This document shows positions 15,952 through 23,755 of a stretch of DNA of 64,000 nucleotides, piece after piece. The first letter of the stretch is position 1. Each line of letters opens with the position of its first letter. This DNA is from Pseudomonas fluorescens (GTDB taxonomy: Bacteria > Pseudomonadota > Gammaproteobacteria > Pseudomonadales > Pseudomonadaceae). The stretch is from assembly GCF_001623525.1 (NCBI RefSeq), contig NZ_CP015225.1, positions 6,584,501 through 6,648,500 of the forward strand. Reading direction: 5' to 3'. The position numbers and the translations under genes were made by a program. The notes under the pieces were generated by a model, which made no database searches, was not told the DNA's origin, and worked only from the letters and a program-made list of their open reading frames with translations.

Positions 15952-16914
15952 GTGAAAGCATTGCAAGGCGTTGAAGGCCAAGTGGTATGGGCAGATGAGC
16001 CGAGCCCGGCGTGTGATGTCGGGCAAGTTCGTATTCGTGTGGCAGCCGCCGGCCTGAATCGGGCCGATTTGCTGCAAAAAGCCGGACTTTACCCGCCGCC
16101 GCCCGGCGCCAGCCAGGTGTTGGGGCTGGAGTGCGCCGGGGTGATCAGCGAGGTCGGGCCGGGCTCGTCCTGGCAGGTGGGCGACCGCGTTTGCGCGTTG
16201 CTGGCCGGCGGTGGGATGGCCGAGGAGGTGGTGGTCGATGGCCGGCATGTATTGCCGGTGCCGGAGGGCCTGTCATTGACTGAGGCGGCCGCGCTGCCGG
16301 AGGTCTACGGCACTGCGTGGCTGAACCTGTTCCAGCTGGCGGCGCTCAAGCCGGGTGAAAAAGTACTGTTGCACGCTGGGGCCAGCGGCGTCGGCTCGGC
16401 CGCGATCCAGCTGTGCAAGGCGTTCGGCAACCCATGCTGGGTCAGTGTCGGTTCGACCGAGCGGCTGGCCTATTGCGAGGCCCTGGGCGCCCAGGGCGGC
16501 GTGGTACGCACCGATGGCCTGGAGAGTTTGAACGATCTCGGTCCGTTCGACGTGATCCTCGATCCGGTGGGCGGCAGCTACGCCAAACTCAACGTGAAAC
16601 TTTTGTCAGTTGACGGCCGCTGGGTGTTGATCGGCCTGATGGGGGGGCGCTCGACCGAACTGGATCTGGCACAGGTGCTGGGCAAGCGTATCCAATTGCT
16701 CGGTTCGACCTTGCGCAGCCGTGACGAGCAGTTCAAGGCTGACCTGATCAGCGAGCTGGGCCAACAGGTGTGGCCGCTGTTTGCCGACAAGCGCCTGAGC
16801 CCGCAACTGGCCAAGACCTTCGCGATCAAGGATGCCGAAGCGGCGTTTGCGGAGTTGGCGACCAACCAGGTGTCAGGGAAGCTGGTGTTGGTGATCGACG
16901 AGAGTCTGAGCTAG
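15952..16914 (+). CDS. NAD(P)H-quinone oxidoreductase, zinc-independent MDR family
   Basis: This 320-residue protein has a GroES-like N-terminus (LNRADLLQKAGLYPPPPGAS) and a Rossmann NADPH-binding part with AGASGVGSAAIQL. LDPVGG and the C-terminal AAFAELATNQVSGKLVLVI are typical of the PIG3/quinone oxidoreductase group. Zinc ligands of alcohol dehydrogenases are absent. Start GTG at 15952 with GGAGG upstream; the longer reading from 15877 lacks support. It reduces quinones or enones in the cytoplasm. It is divergent from prc, as in P. aeruginosa. Confidence 0.9.
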   Translation: MKALQGVEGQVVWADEPSPACDVGQVRIRVAAAGLNRADLLQKAGLYPPPPGASQVLGLECAGVISEVGPGSSWQVGDRVCALLAGGGMAEEVVVDGRHVLPVPEGLSLTEAAALPEVYGTAWLNLFQLAALKPGEKVLLHAGASGVGSAAIQLCKAFGNPCWVSVGSTERLAYCEALGAQGGVVRTDGLESLNDLGPFDVILDPVGGSYAKLNVKLLSVDGRWVLIGLMGGRSTELDLAQVLGKRIQLLGSTLRSRDEQFKADLISELGQQVWPLFADKRLSPQLAKTFAIKDAEAAFAELATNQVSGKLVLVIDESLS

Positions 16915-16937
16915 TCGCGCAAGCAGTACAGCTGCGG

Positions 16938-16971
16938 TTCCTGTGTCGAGCAAGCTTGCTCGACACAGGAA
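16938..16971. repeat. Perfect 34-bp palindrome downstream of the quinone oxidoreductase gene
   Basis: TTCCTGTGTCGAGCAAG is followed directly by its exact reverse complement. It lies 23 bp after the stop codon and belongs to the GAGCAAGCTTGCTC REP-like class. There is no T run; it may protect the 3' end of the transcript. Confidence 0.85.
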
Positions 16972-17148
16972 TTTGAGTGTCCTGTAGTAAGTGCTCGCTC
17001 CCGCGCTCGCTGGAATTTGCAAAGGGCTAGATAGGGATACACCCTGTCAAGTCTGACAGTAGACACCACGAAGAAAGTCACTCTAGAGTGGGTTCGAGAG
17101 TAATAGATGTCTCTCTGTTTAGTGTCCACTGACAGAAGAGGTGCTGTG

Positions 17149-17391
17149 ATGGCTACGAAAGAGCTCCGCATGACCCAGGAATATGTTGACGACAACAGAT
17201 CGCCCGACGTTGTCCTGGAGATCTATAAGGGCAAGAAGTTGCAGTTCGCGACTTTTGTCTCTGCGTCGAAAAAGAACGGCCCCTACGATACCGTCAATGT
17301 CAAAACCGACGCTGATGGCGACGGCGACATGGACAGGCAAGACGAAAAAGCAATTCTGGATCTGGCAAAAGCCTTTTCCAAGTTCAAGTAG
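17149..17391 (+). CDS. Small protein with one EF-hand-like calcium loop
   Basis: An 80-residue protein of no family I recognise. Near the C-terminus DADGDGDMDRQD fits the 12-residue EF-hand loop (D-x-D-x-D-G with acidic position 12), also used in dockerins, so calcium binding is plausible. The N-terminal half is beta-like (VVLEIYKGKKLQFATFV). No signal peptide. ATG at 17149 with AGAGGTG upstream; the in-frame GTG further upstream has no Shine-Dalgarno. It is followed 9 bp later by the VMO-I-like gene, so the two are probably co-transcribed. Confidence 0.75.
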   Translation: MATKELRMTQEYVDDNRSPDVVLEIYKGKKLQFATFVSASKKNGPYDTVNVKTDADGDGDMDRQDEKAILDLAKAFSKFK

Positions 17392-17400
17392 GGCACTGGC

Positions 17401-17640
17401 ATGTCTGATCATGTCGTTCTACACGCGCTGGTTTGTGCACTTTCATGGGTACTCGTTGAAGCTGCCCAAGCACAAGTCCCTTCAGACACGTCAGAACAAG
17501 GGCCATGGGGAGATTGGGGCGCGGCTGCATACTGCCCTCAGGGACAATATGTCTGGGGATTCCGACTCAAAAGTGAACCCGATCAGGGCAATGGGGATGA
17601 TACGGCCCTGAATGCGATGCAGGTGTATTGCGGGCTCTAG
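17401..17640 (+). CDS. Small secreted protein with a single vitelline-membrane-outer-layer-I (VMO-I)-like motif
   Basis: A 79-residue protein. Residues 1-24 look like a signal peptide ending AQA. The mature part contains WGDWG, then YCPQGQYVWGFRLKSEP, then QGNGDDTALNAMQVYC. This WG..CP.G....GF.LK.E..QG.GDDTALN....YC pattern is the signature of one VMO-I repeat. Classical VMO-I proteins have three such repeats in a beta-prism (about 160 residues), so this is a one-repeat miniature. The two cysteines could pair in the periplasm or outside. Role unknown; it lies just after the EF-hand gene. Confidence 0.75.
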   Translation: MSDHVVLHALVCALSWVLVEAAQAQVPSDTSEQGPWGDWGAAAYCPQGQYVWGFRLKSEPDQGNGDDTALNAMQVYCGL

Positions 17641-17754
17641 CTCTAGTGCCTGTTGCCGTTTCGCAGACTCACCAGCACAGTGCAGGTGCGGCCCGTGGCA
17701 GCGACAAGGTGATATCGACGGTGGCTTTCACCTTTGACCGGCGACCACGGGCAA

Positions 17755-17771
17755 GCCGACCTTCGGTCGGC
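17755..17771 (+). terminator. Short GC-rich hairpin after the VMO-I-like gene
   Basis: GCCGAC-CTTCG-GTCGGC forms a 6-bp stem about 115 bp after the stop codon. It has no T run, so it may be only a structural element between this pair and the DUF1326 gene. Confidence 0.35.
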
Positions 17772-17866
17772 AGCCCGTATCCGATGCGCGCGCCCTGCTA
17801 GCGTTAACTAATGGGGGATGGGGTAACCGCAGCTTTCATTTCACCTGCCAGGTGAAGAGGTTGATC

Positions 17867-18502
17867 ATGGCCATCGCCGAATGGCGCATGCAGGGCGTCG
17901 AATTCATTGCCTGCAACTGCAATTGGGGCTGCCCCTGTCAATTCAATGCACCACCGACCCATGGTCACTGCCAGGCGGTGGCGTCGATGCGAGTGGAACA
18001 CGGATATTTCAATCAGGTCGCGCTGGACGGTTTGTGCTGGGCCGCCACCTTCGCTTGGCCGGGTGCCATCCATGAGGGCAACGGCAGTTGCCAGGTGTTC
18101 ATCGATGAACGCGCCGATGAGGCGCAACGCCAGGCCCTGTTGACCATTCTTTCTGGCTTGGAGAGCGACCCTGGGGCCAACGTGTTTCAGGTGTTCAGCA
18201 GCACCATGAGTGAAGCGTTCGAACCGCTGTTCGTGCCCATCACGCTCTCCATCGATGTCGATCAGCGCTTGGCGCACCTGGACATTCCTGGCGTGCTGCA
18301 GGCCAGCGGCGAACCGATCCGCAGTCCGATCGACGGCTCACCTCATCGAGCCCGCCTGTCCCTGCCCAACGGCTTCGAGTTCCGTGAGGCCGAAGTGGCG
18401 AGCGGCAGCTACCAGACGCATTCAGCCCTCAAACTACAATCCCAGGGCAGTCATAGCCACCTCGCCCACGTGCACTTCACCGGCCATGGCATAGAGCCGT
18501 AA
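17867..18502 (+). CDS. DUF1326 domain protein
   Basis: A 211-residue protein with the Cys-rich signature CNCNWGCPCQF (Cys16, 18, 22, 24), then THGHC, defining DUF1326. The cysteines and nearby His suggest metal binding. No signal peptide. ATG at 17867 with AGAGG seven bases upstream is preferred over GTG 17852. The stop overlaps the DUF2182 start by one base. The two families commonly occur together and are thought to be metal-related, but the reaction is unknown. Confidence 0.88.
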   Translation: MAIAEWRMQGVEFIACNCNWGCPCQFNAPPTHGHCQAVASMRVEHGYFNQVALDGLCWAATFAWPGAIHEGNGSCQVFIDERADEAQRQALLTILSGLESDPGANVFQVFSSTMSEAFEPLFVPITLSIDVDQRLAHLDIPGVLQASGEPIRSPIDGSPHRARLSLPNGFEFREAEVASGSYQTHSALKLQSQGSHSHLAHVHFTGHGIEP

Positions 18503-19290
18503 TGGCAGAACCTCAGGCGGCGACGCCGAGCAAGCGACTGACAGGCGAGCAGTTACTGCTCCTGCTCTGCCTGCTCGCGCTGACTGCCCTGGCCTGGCTG
18601 ATGTTGCTGGAGATGGCTCGCGACATGAGTGCGCCGGGCGGCATGGCTGATGCGGCGATGGGTGGCATGGTCATGCCTTGGAGCCTGGCCGATGCGCTGC
18701 TGATGTTCGCCATGTGGGTGGTGATGATGGTCGGCATGATGCTGCCCAGCACCTTGCCCATGCTGTTGATCTACCAGCAGATGCTGCGCAAGCGCATGCC
18801 GGCACCGCGGCGACACCTGGCCCTGCTGCTGTTCGGCAGCGCCTATTTCCTGGTCTGGGCCGGTTTTGCCCTGGGCGCCACGGCGCTGCAATGGGCGCTC
18901 GAGCAGCTCGCCCTGCTCAGTCCGGGGATGCGTAGCACCAGTACCGCGCTGGGCGCCGGCCTGCTGTTGGTCGCAGGCGTCTATCAGTGGCTGCCAAGCA
19001 AGGCGGTCTGCCTTGAGCATTGTCGCGGGCCGCTGCATTTTCTGCTCAGCTACTGGCGCCCCGACGTGCTCGGGGGCTGGCGCATGGGGCTGGCCCATGG
19101 CGCTTACTGCCTGGGCTGCTGCTGGGCCCTGATGGGCCTGCTGTTCGTGGTCGGCGTGATGAACCTGCTCTGGGTGGCAGTGATCGGTGCCTTCATTTTG
19201 CTGGAGAAAAACCTGCCGCAGGGACTCTGGTTCAGCCGTGTCTGCGGTGTGTTGTTGCTCGGCTGGAGCCTGTGGCTGCTGCTTGGCTGA
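18502..19290 (+). CDS. DUF2182 integral membrane protein
   Basis: This 262-residue protein has about six membrane segments. The second holds the Met-rich signature MWVVMMVGMMLPS, and a later one has HGAYCLGCCWALM, both typical of DUF2182 (predicted metal-binding membrane proteins). Met and Cys in membrane helices recall copper or other soft-metal handling. Coupled to DUF1326 by a one-base overlap. The substrate is unproven. Confidence 0.88.
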   Translation: MAEPQAATPSKRLTGEQLLLLLCLLALTALAWLMLLEMARDMSAPGGMADAAMGGMVMPWSLADALLMFAMWVVMMVGMMLPSTLPMLLIYQQMLRKRMPAPRRHLALLLFGSAYFLVWAGFALGATALQWALEQLALLSPGMRSTSTALGAGLLLVAGVYQWLPSKAVCLEHCRGPLHFLLSYWRPDVLGGWRMGLAHGAYCLGCCWALMGLLFVVGVMNLLWVAVIGAFILLEKNLPQGLWFSRVCGVLLLGWSLWLLLG

Positions 19291-19346
19291 ACCTGTGGGA
19301 GCGAGTGTGCCTTATTGCCAGGAACTTACCGACGCACTCGTGCCCC

Positions 19347-19476
19347 GTGGCGAGGGAGCTTGCTCCCGCTGGGTGGCGTAGCCGCCCCAATCGAGACGAC
19401 GCAATTGCCCAGGCAGATCGCGTCAACCGTTTTTACGACTGCTTCGCAGCCGAGCGGGAGCAAGCTCCCTCGCCAC
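19347..19476. repeat. REPIN: inverted pair of REP palindromes
   Basis: The forward copy begins GTGGCGAGGGAGCTTGCTCC at 19347 and its inverse ends at 19476. They sit between the convergent DUF2182 and HAD genes and probably lie in both 3' UTRs. Confidence 0.9.
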
Positions 19477-19512
19477 ACAAGCCTGGGTGTTCTTCCTGGG
19501 GCTGTTCAGTGT

Positions 19513-20166
19513 TCATTTCCAGGTATGGATTGGCCACCCGGCCGATTCGGCATGGGCCTTCAGCACGGGATCCGGGTTGACCACGTGGGGGAAATCCACC
19601 CGCAGCAACAGCGGCAAATCATTGCGCGAGTCGGAATAGAAACTGGCGCCCTCCAGGTTCTCTTCCTCGGCATCCAGCCAGTCCAGCAACCGCGCGATCT
19701 TGCCTTCGCGGTAGGTCAGGGTGCCTACGGTCTTGCCGCTGTAGACGCCATGGGCCACTTCAAGGTTGATCGCCAGGATCTCGTCGATGCCCAGGCGTTC
19801 GGCAATCGGCTTGACCAGGTGCGTGCCCGAGGCCGAGATCACCAGGATCCGGTCGCCGGCCTTGCGGTGTTCGGCGATGGTCTTGGTGGCGTCGCTGAAG
19901 ATGATCGGTTCGATGAAGTCTTCCACCCAAGGCCCTACCAAGTGTTCGATTTCCTCCGGTGTGCGGCCGATCATCGGTTCCAGGCTGAAGTCCATGTACT
20001 CTTCCATGCTCAGTTTGCCGTGGCTGTAGGCGTCCATCAGCGCGTTGTTGCGCTGCATGAACGACTCGGGATCGACCCAGCCCAGGCGTCCCATCTGTTC
20101 GCTCCAGAGGGTGGCGCAGTCGCCGTGGATCAGGGTTTCGTCCAGATCAAAAATTGCCAGGGCCAT
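19513..20166 (-). CDS. HAD-IB phosphatase (SerB-like)
   Basis: A 217-residue cytoplasmic protein. Motif I is DLDETL (Asp7 nucleophile, Asp9), motif II is VISASG and motif IV is SDSRNDLPLL, giving a complete HAD-IB hydrolase of the phosphoserine-phosphatase type. It is the last gene of the ABC-transporter operon, 46 bp after the ATPase gene. With the alkaline-phosphatase-fold enzyme of the same operon it could remove phosphate from the imported compound or its product. The true substrate cannot be read from sequence. Confidence 0.85.
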   Translation of the reverse strand: MALAIFDLDETLIHGDCATLWSEQMGRLGWVDPESFMQRNNALMDAYSHGKLSMEEYMDFSLEPMIGRTPEEIEHLVGPWVEDFIEPIIFSDATKTIAEHRKAGDRILVISASGTHLVKPIAERLGIDEILAINLEVAHGVYSGKTVGTLTYREGKIARLLDWLDAEEENLEGASFYSDSRNDLPLLLRVDFPHVVNPDPVLKAHAESAGWPIHTWK

Positions 20167-20212
20167 CAGCGCGTTTTCCTCTTCAAGATCAACTTCAAAA
20201 TCGATAAAGCCA

Positions 20213-21202
20213 TCAGGCTACCTCACACAGCGCCGACGGATCGATGGAAAGTGACAACCGTGCGCCATCGGGGTGCAGGTCGGCGGCCGAGCGATTGAGT
20301 ACATCCACCACCAGTTCCACGCCACGGGCCTCGACCCGGTAGCGAATCACGTTGCCCAACAGGCTGTGGCTGCGAATCAGCGCATCGGCTTCGCCACCGC
20401 GACTCAGTTCGATGGCTTCCGGGCGAATGGCGATGCGGCCGTTCACCGGGCGTTGCAGCAGCCGGCTGGCACTGTCGGCGTCCAGCAGGTTGTAGTTGCC
20501 GATGAACCCGGCGGCAAAGACATCGACCGGCGCAGTGTAAAGGGTTTCGGCATCGCCGCTTTGTACGATCTTTCCCTGGTTCATCAGGAAAATCCGATCA
20601 GACATCGTCAGGGCTTCTTCCTGGTCGTGTGTGACGAAGATCGTGGTCAGGCCCAGTTCGCGCTGGATCTGACGGATCTGTTCGCGCAGGTGTTTGCGAA
20701 TCCGCGCATCCAGGGCCGACAGCGGCTCGTCCAGCAGCAACAGGCGCGGCCGGGTCACCAGGGAGCGGGCGAGGGCGACGCGCTGGCATTGGCCGCCGGA
20801 GAGTTGATGGGGATAGCGACCGGCAAAATCATGCAGCTCCACCAGGCGCAGGATTTCCAGCACACGCTTGTGGCTGTCCGAGGCGTCGACTTTTTGCATG
20901 CGCAGGCCGAAGGCGACGTTCTGTTCCACGGTCATGTTGGGGAACAAGGCGTAGCTCTGGAAGACCATGCCGATGCCGCGTTTCTGCGGGCTCAACGGGA
21001 CGATGTCTTGCCCGTCCAGGATGATCTGGCCAGCATCCACTGCGGTCAGGCCGGCAATGCAGCGCAGCAGTGTGGACTTGCCGCAACCGGAAGGGCCGAG
21101 GAGGGTGACGAACTCGCCCTTGTGGATCTCGCAATTGATGTCGCTGAACACCGGCGTGCCGGCGTAGCTTTTTTGCAGGTGTTGGACGCTGACGTAGCTC
21201 AT
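20213..21202 (-). CDS. ABC importer ATP-binding subunit
   Basis: The protein has 329 residues. Walker A GPSGCGKST (36-44), signature LSGGQCQRVALARSL and Walker B LLLLDEPLSALD are intact, followed by the switch-His region THDQEEALTMSD. The C-terminal about 90 residues form a TOBE-like regulatory domain as in PotA/FbpC-type ATPases. The ATG overlaps the stop of the permease gene by 4 bases. It powers the importer formed by the two upstream permeases. Confidence 0.93.
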   Translation of the reverse strand: MSYVSVQHLQKSYAGTPVFSDINCEIHKGEFVTLLGPSGCGKSTLLRCIAGLTAVDAGQIILDGQDIVPLSPQKRGIGMVFQSYALFPNMTVEQNVAFGLRMQKVDASDSHKRVLEILRLVELHDFAGRYPHQLSGGQCQRVALARSLVTRPRLLLLDEPLSALDARIRKHLREQIRQIQRELGLTTIFVTHDQEEALTMSDRIFLMNQGKIVQSGDAETLYTAPVDVFAAGFIGNYNLLDADSASRLLQRPVNGRIAIRPEAIELSRGGEADALIRSHSLLGNVIRYRVEARGVELVVDVLNRSAADLHPDGARLSLSIDPSALCEVA

Positions 21203-21999
21203 TGGCTTTTGTCCTTGTTCAAGATGTTGGCCGCCCAGGTCAGGACCAGTACGAAGAAGAAGTAGGAAATCACCAGGGCACTGGTGAAGTGGCCGCTGCT
21301 GTTGCGCATGTTGTTCAGGTAGACCTGCAGGGTTTCATAGCGCGTGCCGACGAGGATGTTGGCAAACACGAATTCGCCGAACAGGAACGAGAAGGACAGC
21401 AGCAACGCCACCATCAAGCCCTTGCGCAGGTTCGGCAGTACGACCAGGAACGCGGCCTGAAAGGTGCTGGCGCCGAGCAGTTGGGCGGCGTCCATCAAGT
21501 CGCGCAGGTTGATGGCTTGCAGGTTGTTGGTGATCGCCCGGTACATGAACGGCAGGGCGACGGTGAAGTAGCAGCCGATCAGGATCCATGGCGTGCCGAC
21601 CATCGCCAGCGGTCCGGAGCCATAGAGTTGCAACAGCCCCACCGATGACACCACCGGCGGCACCGCGAAGGGCAGCAGGATGAGGATGTTCATCAGCGCG
21701 TCGAGTTTCGGAAAGTGGTAATGCACCACGAACAGCAGTGGCAGGATCAACACCACCGAGAGCACCAGCGCACCAACGCAGACCAGCAGCGATTGGCCGA
21801 AGGCATGGAGAAAACGCGGATCGCTCCACAACTGCACATACCATTTGAACGTGAAGCCGCTGGGCAGCACGGTGGCCGACCAGCTGCTGGCGATGGAGTA
21901 GATCAGCGTGCCGGCCAGGGGCAGCAGCAGGATGGCGAACAGCAGGTACACCACCGCCCGATGATAGAGCCCGGCGGAGCCCGGTTCAGCGCGAGACAT
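21199..21999 (-). CDS. ABC importer permease subunit 2
   Basis: A 266-residue protein with about six transmembrane segments. The EAA-like coupling loop reads DLMDAAQLLGASTFQAAFLVVLPNLRKG, which contacts the ATPase. It belongs to the PotC/FbpB-type binding-protein-dependent permeases. ATG at 21999 with GAGGAGCT upstream; it overlaps the 3' end of permease 1 by 14 bases and the ATPase start by 4, so translation of the operon is coupled. Confidence 0.92.
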   Translation of the reverse strand: MSRAEPGSAGLYHRAVVYLLFAILLLPLAGTLIYSIASSWSATVLPSGFTFKWYVQLWSDPRFLHAFGQSLLVCVGALVLSVVLILPLLFVVHYHFPKLDALMNILILLPFAVPPVVSSVGLLQLYGSGPLAMVGTPWILIGCYFTVALPFMYRAITNNLQAINLRDLMDAAQLLGASTFQAAFLVVLPNLRKGLMVALLLSFSFLFGEFVFANILVGTRYETLQVYLNNMRNSSGHFTSALVISYFFFVLVLTWAANILNKDKSQ

Positions 22000-22831
22000 G
22001 GTAGCTCCTCTTGAGCAGCAACTGGTGGACGATGGTCACGACGGTCATCAACGCCACCAACACCACGGCCAGGGCGCTGGCCAGGTTCGGGTCGAGGGAA
22101 ATATCGCCGGAAACCATGGCGGCGATGCGAATCGGCAGCACGTTGAAGTTGCCGGTGGTCAGTGCATAGACCGTGGCGTAGGCGCCGAGGGCGTTGGCCA
22201 GCAGGATCACGAAGGTGCCCAGCAGCGCCGGGGTCAGCACCGGCAAGCCGATGTGCCGCCAGAACTGCCAACCGCTGGCCCCCAGCAGTTCGGCGGATTC
22301 GCGCCAGTCTTCGCGCAGGGCGTCGAAGGCCGGATAGAGCAGCAGCACACCCAGGGGGATCTGGAAGTAGGTGTAGAGGATGATCAGTCCGGTTTTCGAG
22401 TACAGGTTGAAATCCTCGATGATCCCCGCCTGTTTGAGCATGATCGTGATGCTGCCGTTGAACCCGAGCAAAATGATGAAGGCGAAGGCCAGGGGCACGC
22501 CAGCGAAGTTGCTGGTCATGTTGGCGAACGCGTTGACGAAGTTGCGCAACCGCGAATCCACCCGGCGCAGGGAGTAGCTGCCGAGTACGGCGATGACGAT
22601 GCCGAACACACTGGACCAGAAGCTGATCTCCAGGCTGTGCTGGATCGCTTGCAGGTAGAACTTGGAACTGAAGATCTTGCTGAAGTTGGCCAGGCCCCAG
22701 CCGAACTCTTCCGATTCCAGGCTGTTGACCAGCACCCAAAGCAGGGGGGCGATCTGGAACACGATGAAGAAAATCGCGAAGGGCACCAGGCACAACGCTG
22801 CCAGCCATTTGCCGCGCGTCATGGCGTTCAC
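21986..22831 (-). CDS. ABC importer permease subunit 1
   Basis: A 281-residue protein with about six transmembrane segments and an EAA-type loop (WRESAELLGASGWQFWRHIGLPVLTPALLG). The GTG start at 22831 overlaps the stop of the hydrolase gene and has GGAG eight bases upstream; an ATG nine bases further in (22822) is the alternative. It pairs with permease 2 to form the membrane channel. PotB/FbpB family; substrate not determined by sequence. Confidence 0.9.
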   Translation of the reverse strand: MNAMTRGKWLAALCLVPFAIFFIVFQIAPLLWVLVNSLESEEFGWGLANFSKIFSSKFYLQAIQHSLEISFWSSVFGIVIAVLGSYSLRRVDSRLRNFVNAFANMTSNFAGVPLAFAFIILLGFNGSITIMLKQAGIIEDFNLYSKTGLIILYTYFQIPLGVLLLYPAFDALREDWRESAELLGASGWQFWRHIGLPVLTPALLGTFVILLANALGAYATVYALTTGNFNVLPIRIAAMVSGDISLDPNLASALAVVLVALMTVVTIVHQLLLKRSYHVSR

Positions 22832-23634
22832 TTGAGTAACTCCTGGCAATAGGGTTTGTCGTGGTCGACGCCGAGCAATTGGCAAATGGTGCCGCACAGT
22901 TCGGTCTGCCGGGGCGCGGCCGCGGGATCGAGACTGAAGCCGTCACCCAGGACAAACAGCGGCACTTCCCGTTCTTCGGCCAACAGACCGTTATGGGAGC
23001 GATCGTTGTTCATGCCGTGGTCGGACGTCACCAGCACCTGGTAACCGGCGTCGAGCCAGCCTTGCAGGTAGACCGCCAGGTTGATGTCGGCCGAGCGGGC
23101 GCTGTTGCGGTATTGCGGGGTGTCGAGGCCGTGCTTGTGGCCGGCGTCGTCGATGTTCATCGGGTGCACCAGCAGGAAGTTCGGCAAGTAGCGCTGGCGC
23201 AGGTGTTCGGCGTCGGCGAACAGATGGGAATCGGGGTAGTGGTCATTCCAATAGAAATGCCCGTACTGGATCGGCAAATCGGGGTTGTCGGTGTGACGAT
23301 CTCGACCGGCCACGAAGGGTGAGACGTTGTAGAGCTCGCTGACCCAGTGATACGCCGCGGCCGCCGTACTCAAGCCGGCCTGGGTGGCGTAGTGGAAAAT
23401 GCTGCGCTGATTCGACAGGCGCGAGACGTTGTTGTGCACGATCCCGCTGTCGATGGGCACGACGCCGGTGAGGATGCATTCATAGAGCGGACGGGACAGG
23501 GCCGGCAGTTCACATTCCAGTTTGTAGAGGGCCGCGCGTCCTGCGCCGACGTAAGCCTGCAAATGCCCCATGGCATGCCGGGCGACTTCATGGTTGAGGC
23601 CGTCGAGCACCACCAGGATGACGTTGTGCTTCAT
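22828..23634 (-). CDS. Cytoplasmic alkaline-phosphatase-superfamily hydrolase (phosphodiesterase/phosphonate hydrolase-like)
   Basis: A 268-residue protein with the metal-dependent hydrolase layout: VVLDGLN (Asp11), candidate nucleophile Ser47 in LPALSRPLYE, DDAGHKHG, TSDHGM and SHNG. This matches nucleotide pyrophosphatase and phosphonoacetate hydrolase relatives that bind two metals. There is no signal peptide, so it should act in the cytoplasm, after import. It lies between the binding protein and permease genes, overlapping permease 1. A phosphodiester or phosphonate substrate is an inference. Confidence 0.85.
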   Translation of the reverse strand: MKHNVILVVLDGLNHEVARHAMGHLQAYVGAGRAALYKLECELPALSRPLYECILTGVVPIDSGIVHNNVSRLSNQRSIFHYATQAGLSTAAAAYHWVSELYNVSPFVAGRDRHTDNPDLPIQYGHFYWNDHYPDSHLFADAEHLRQRYLPNFLLVHPMNIDDAGHKHGLDTPQYRNSARSADINLAVYLQGWLDAGYQVLVTSDHGMNNDRSHNGLLAEEREVPLFVLGDGFSLDPAAAPRQTELCGTICQLLGVDHDKPYCQELLK

Positions 23635-23684
23635 GGATACCAGGACTCCGGATGGGAACCAGAAAACTCGGATTCACCGCAGGT

Positions 23685-23721
23685 CCAATGTGGGAGCGAG
23701 ATTGCTCACTCCCACAATTGG
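23685..23721. repeat. REP-like hairpin inside the ABC operon
   Basis: CCAATGTGGGAGCGAG pairs with GCTCACTCCCACAATTGG with one mismatch. It lies in the 121-bp gap between the binding-protein gene and the hydrolase gene, where such hairpins often stabilise the upstream message and favour high levels of the binding protein. Confidence 0.75.
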
Positions 23722-23755
23722 ATTTCCATTGGATATCCGAGCGAGAGCTAGCGCC

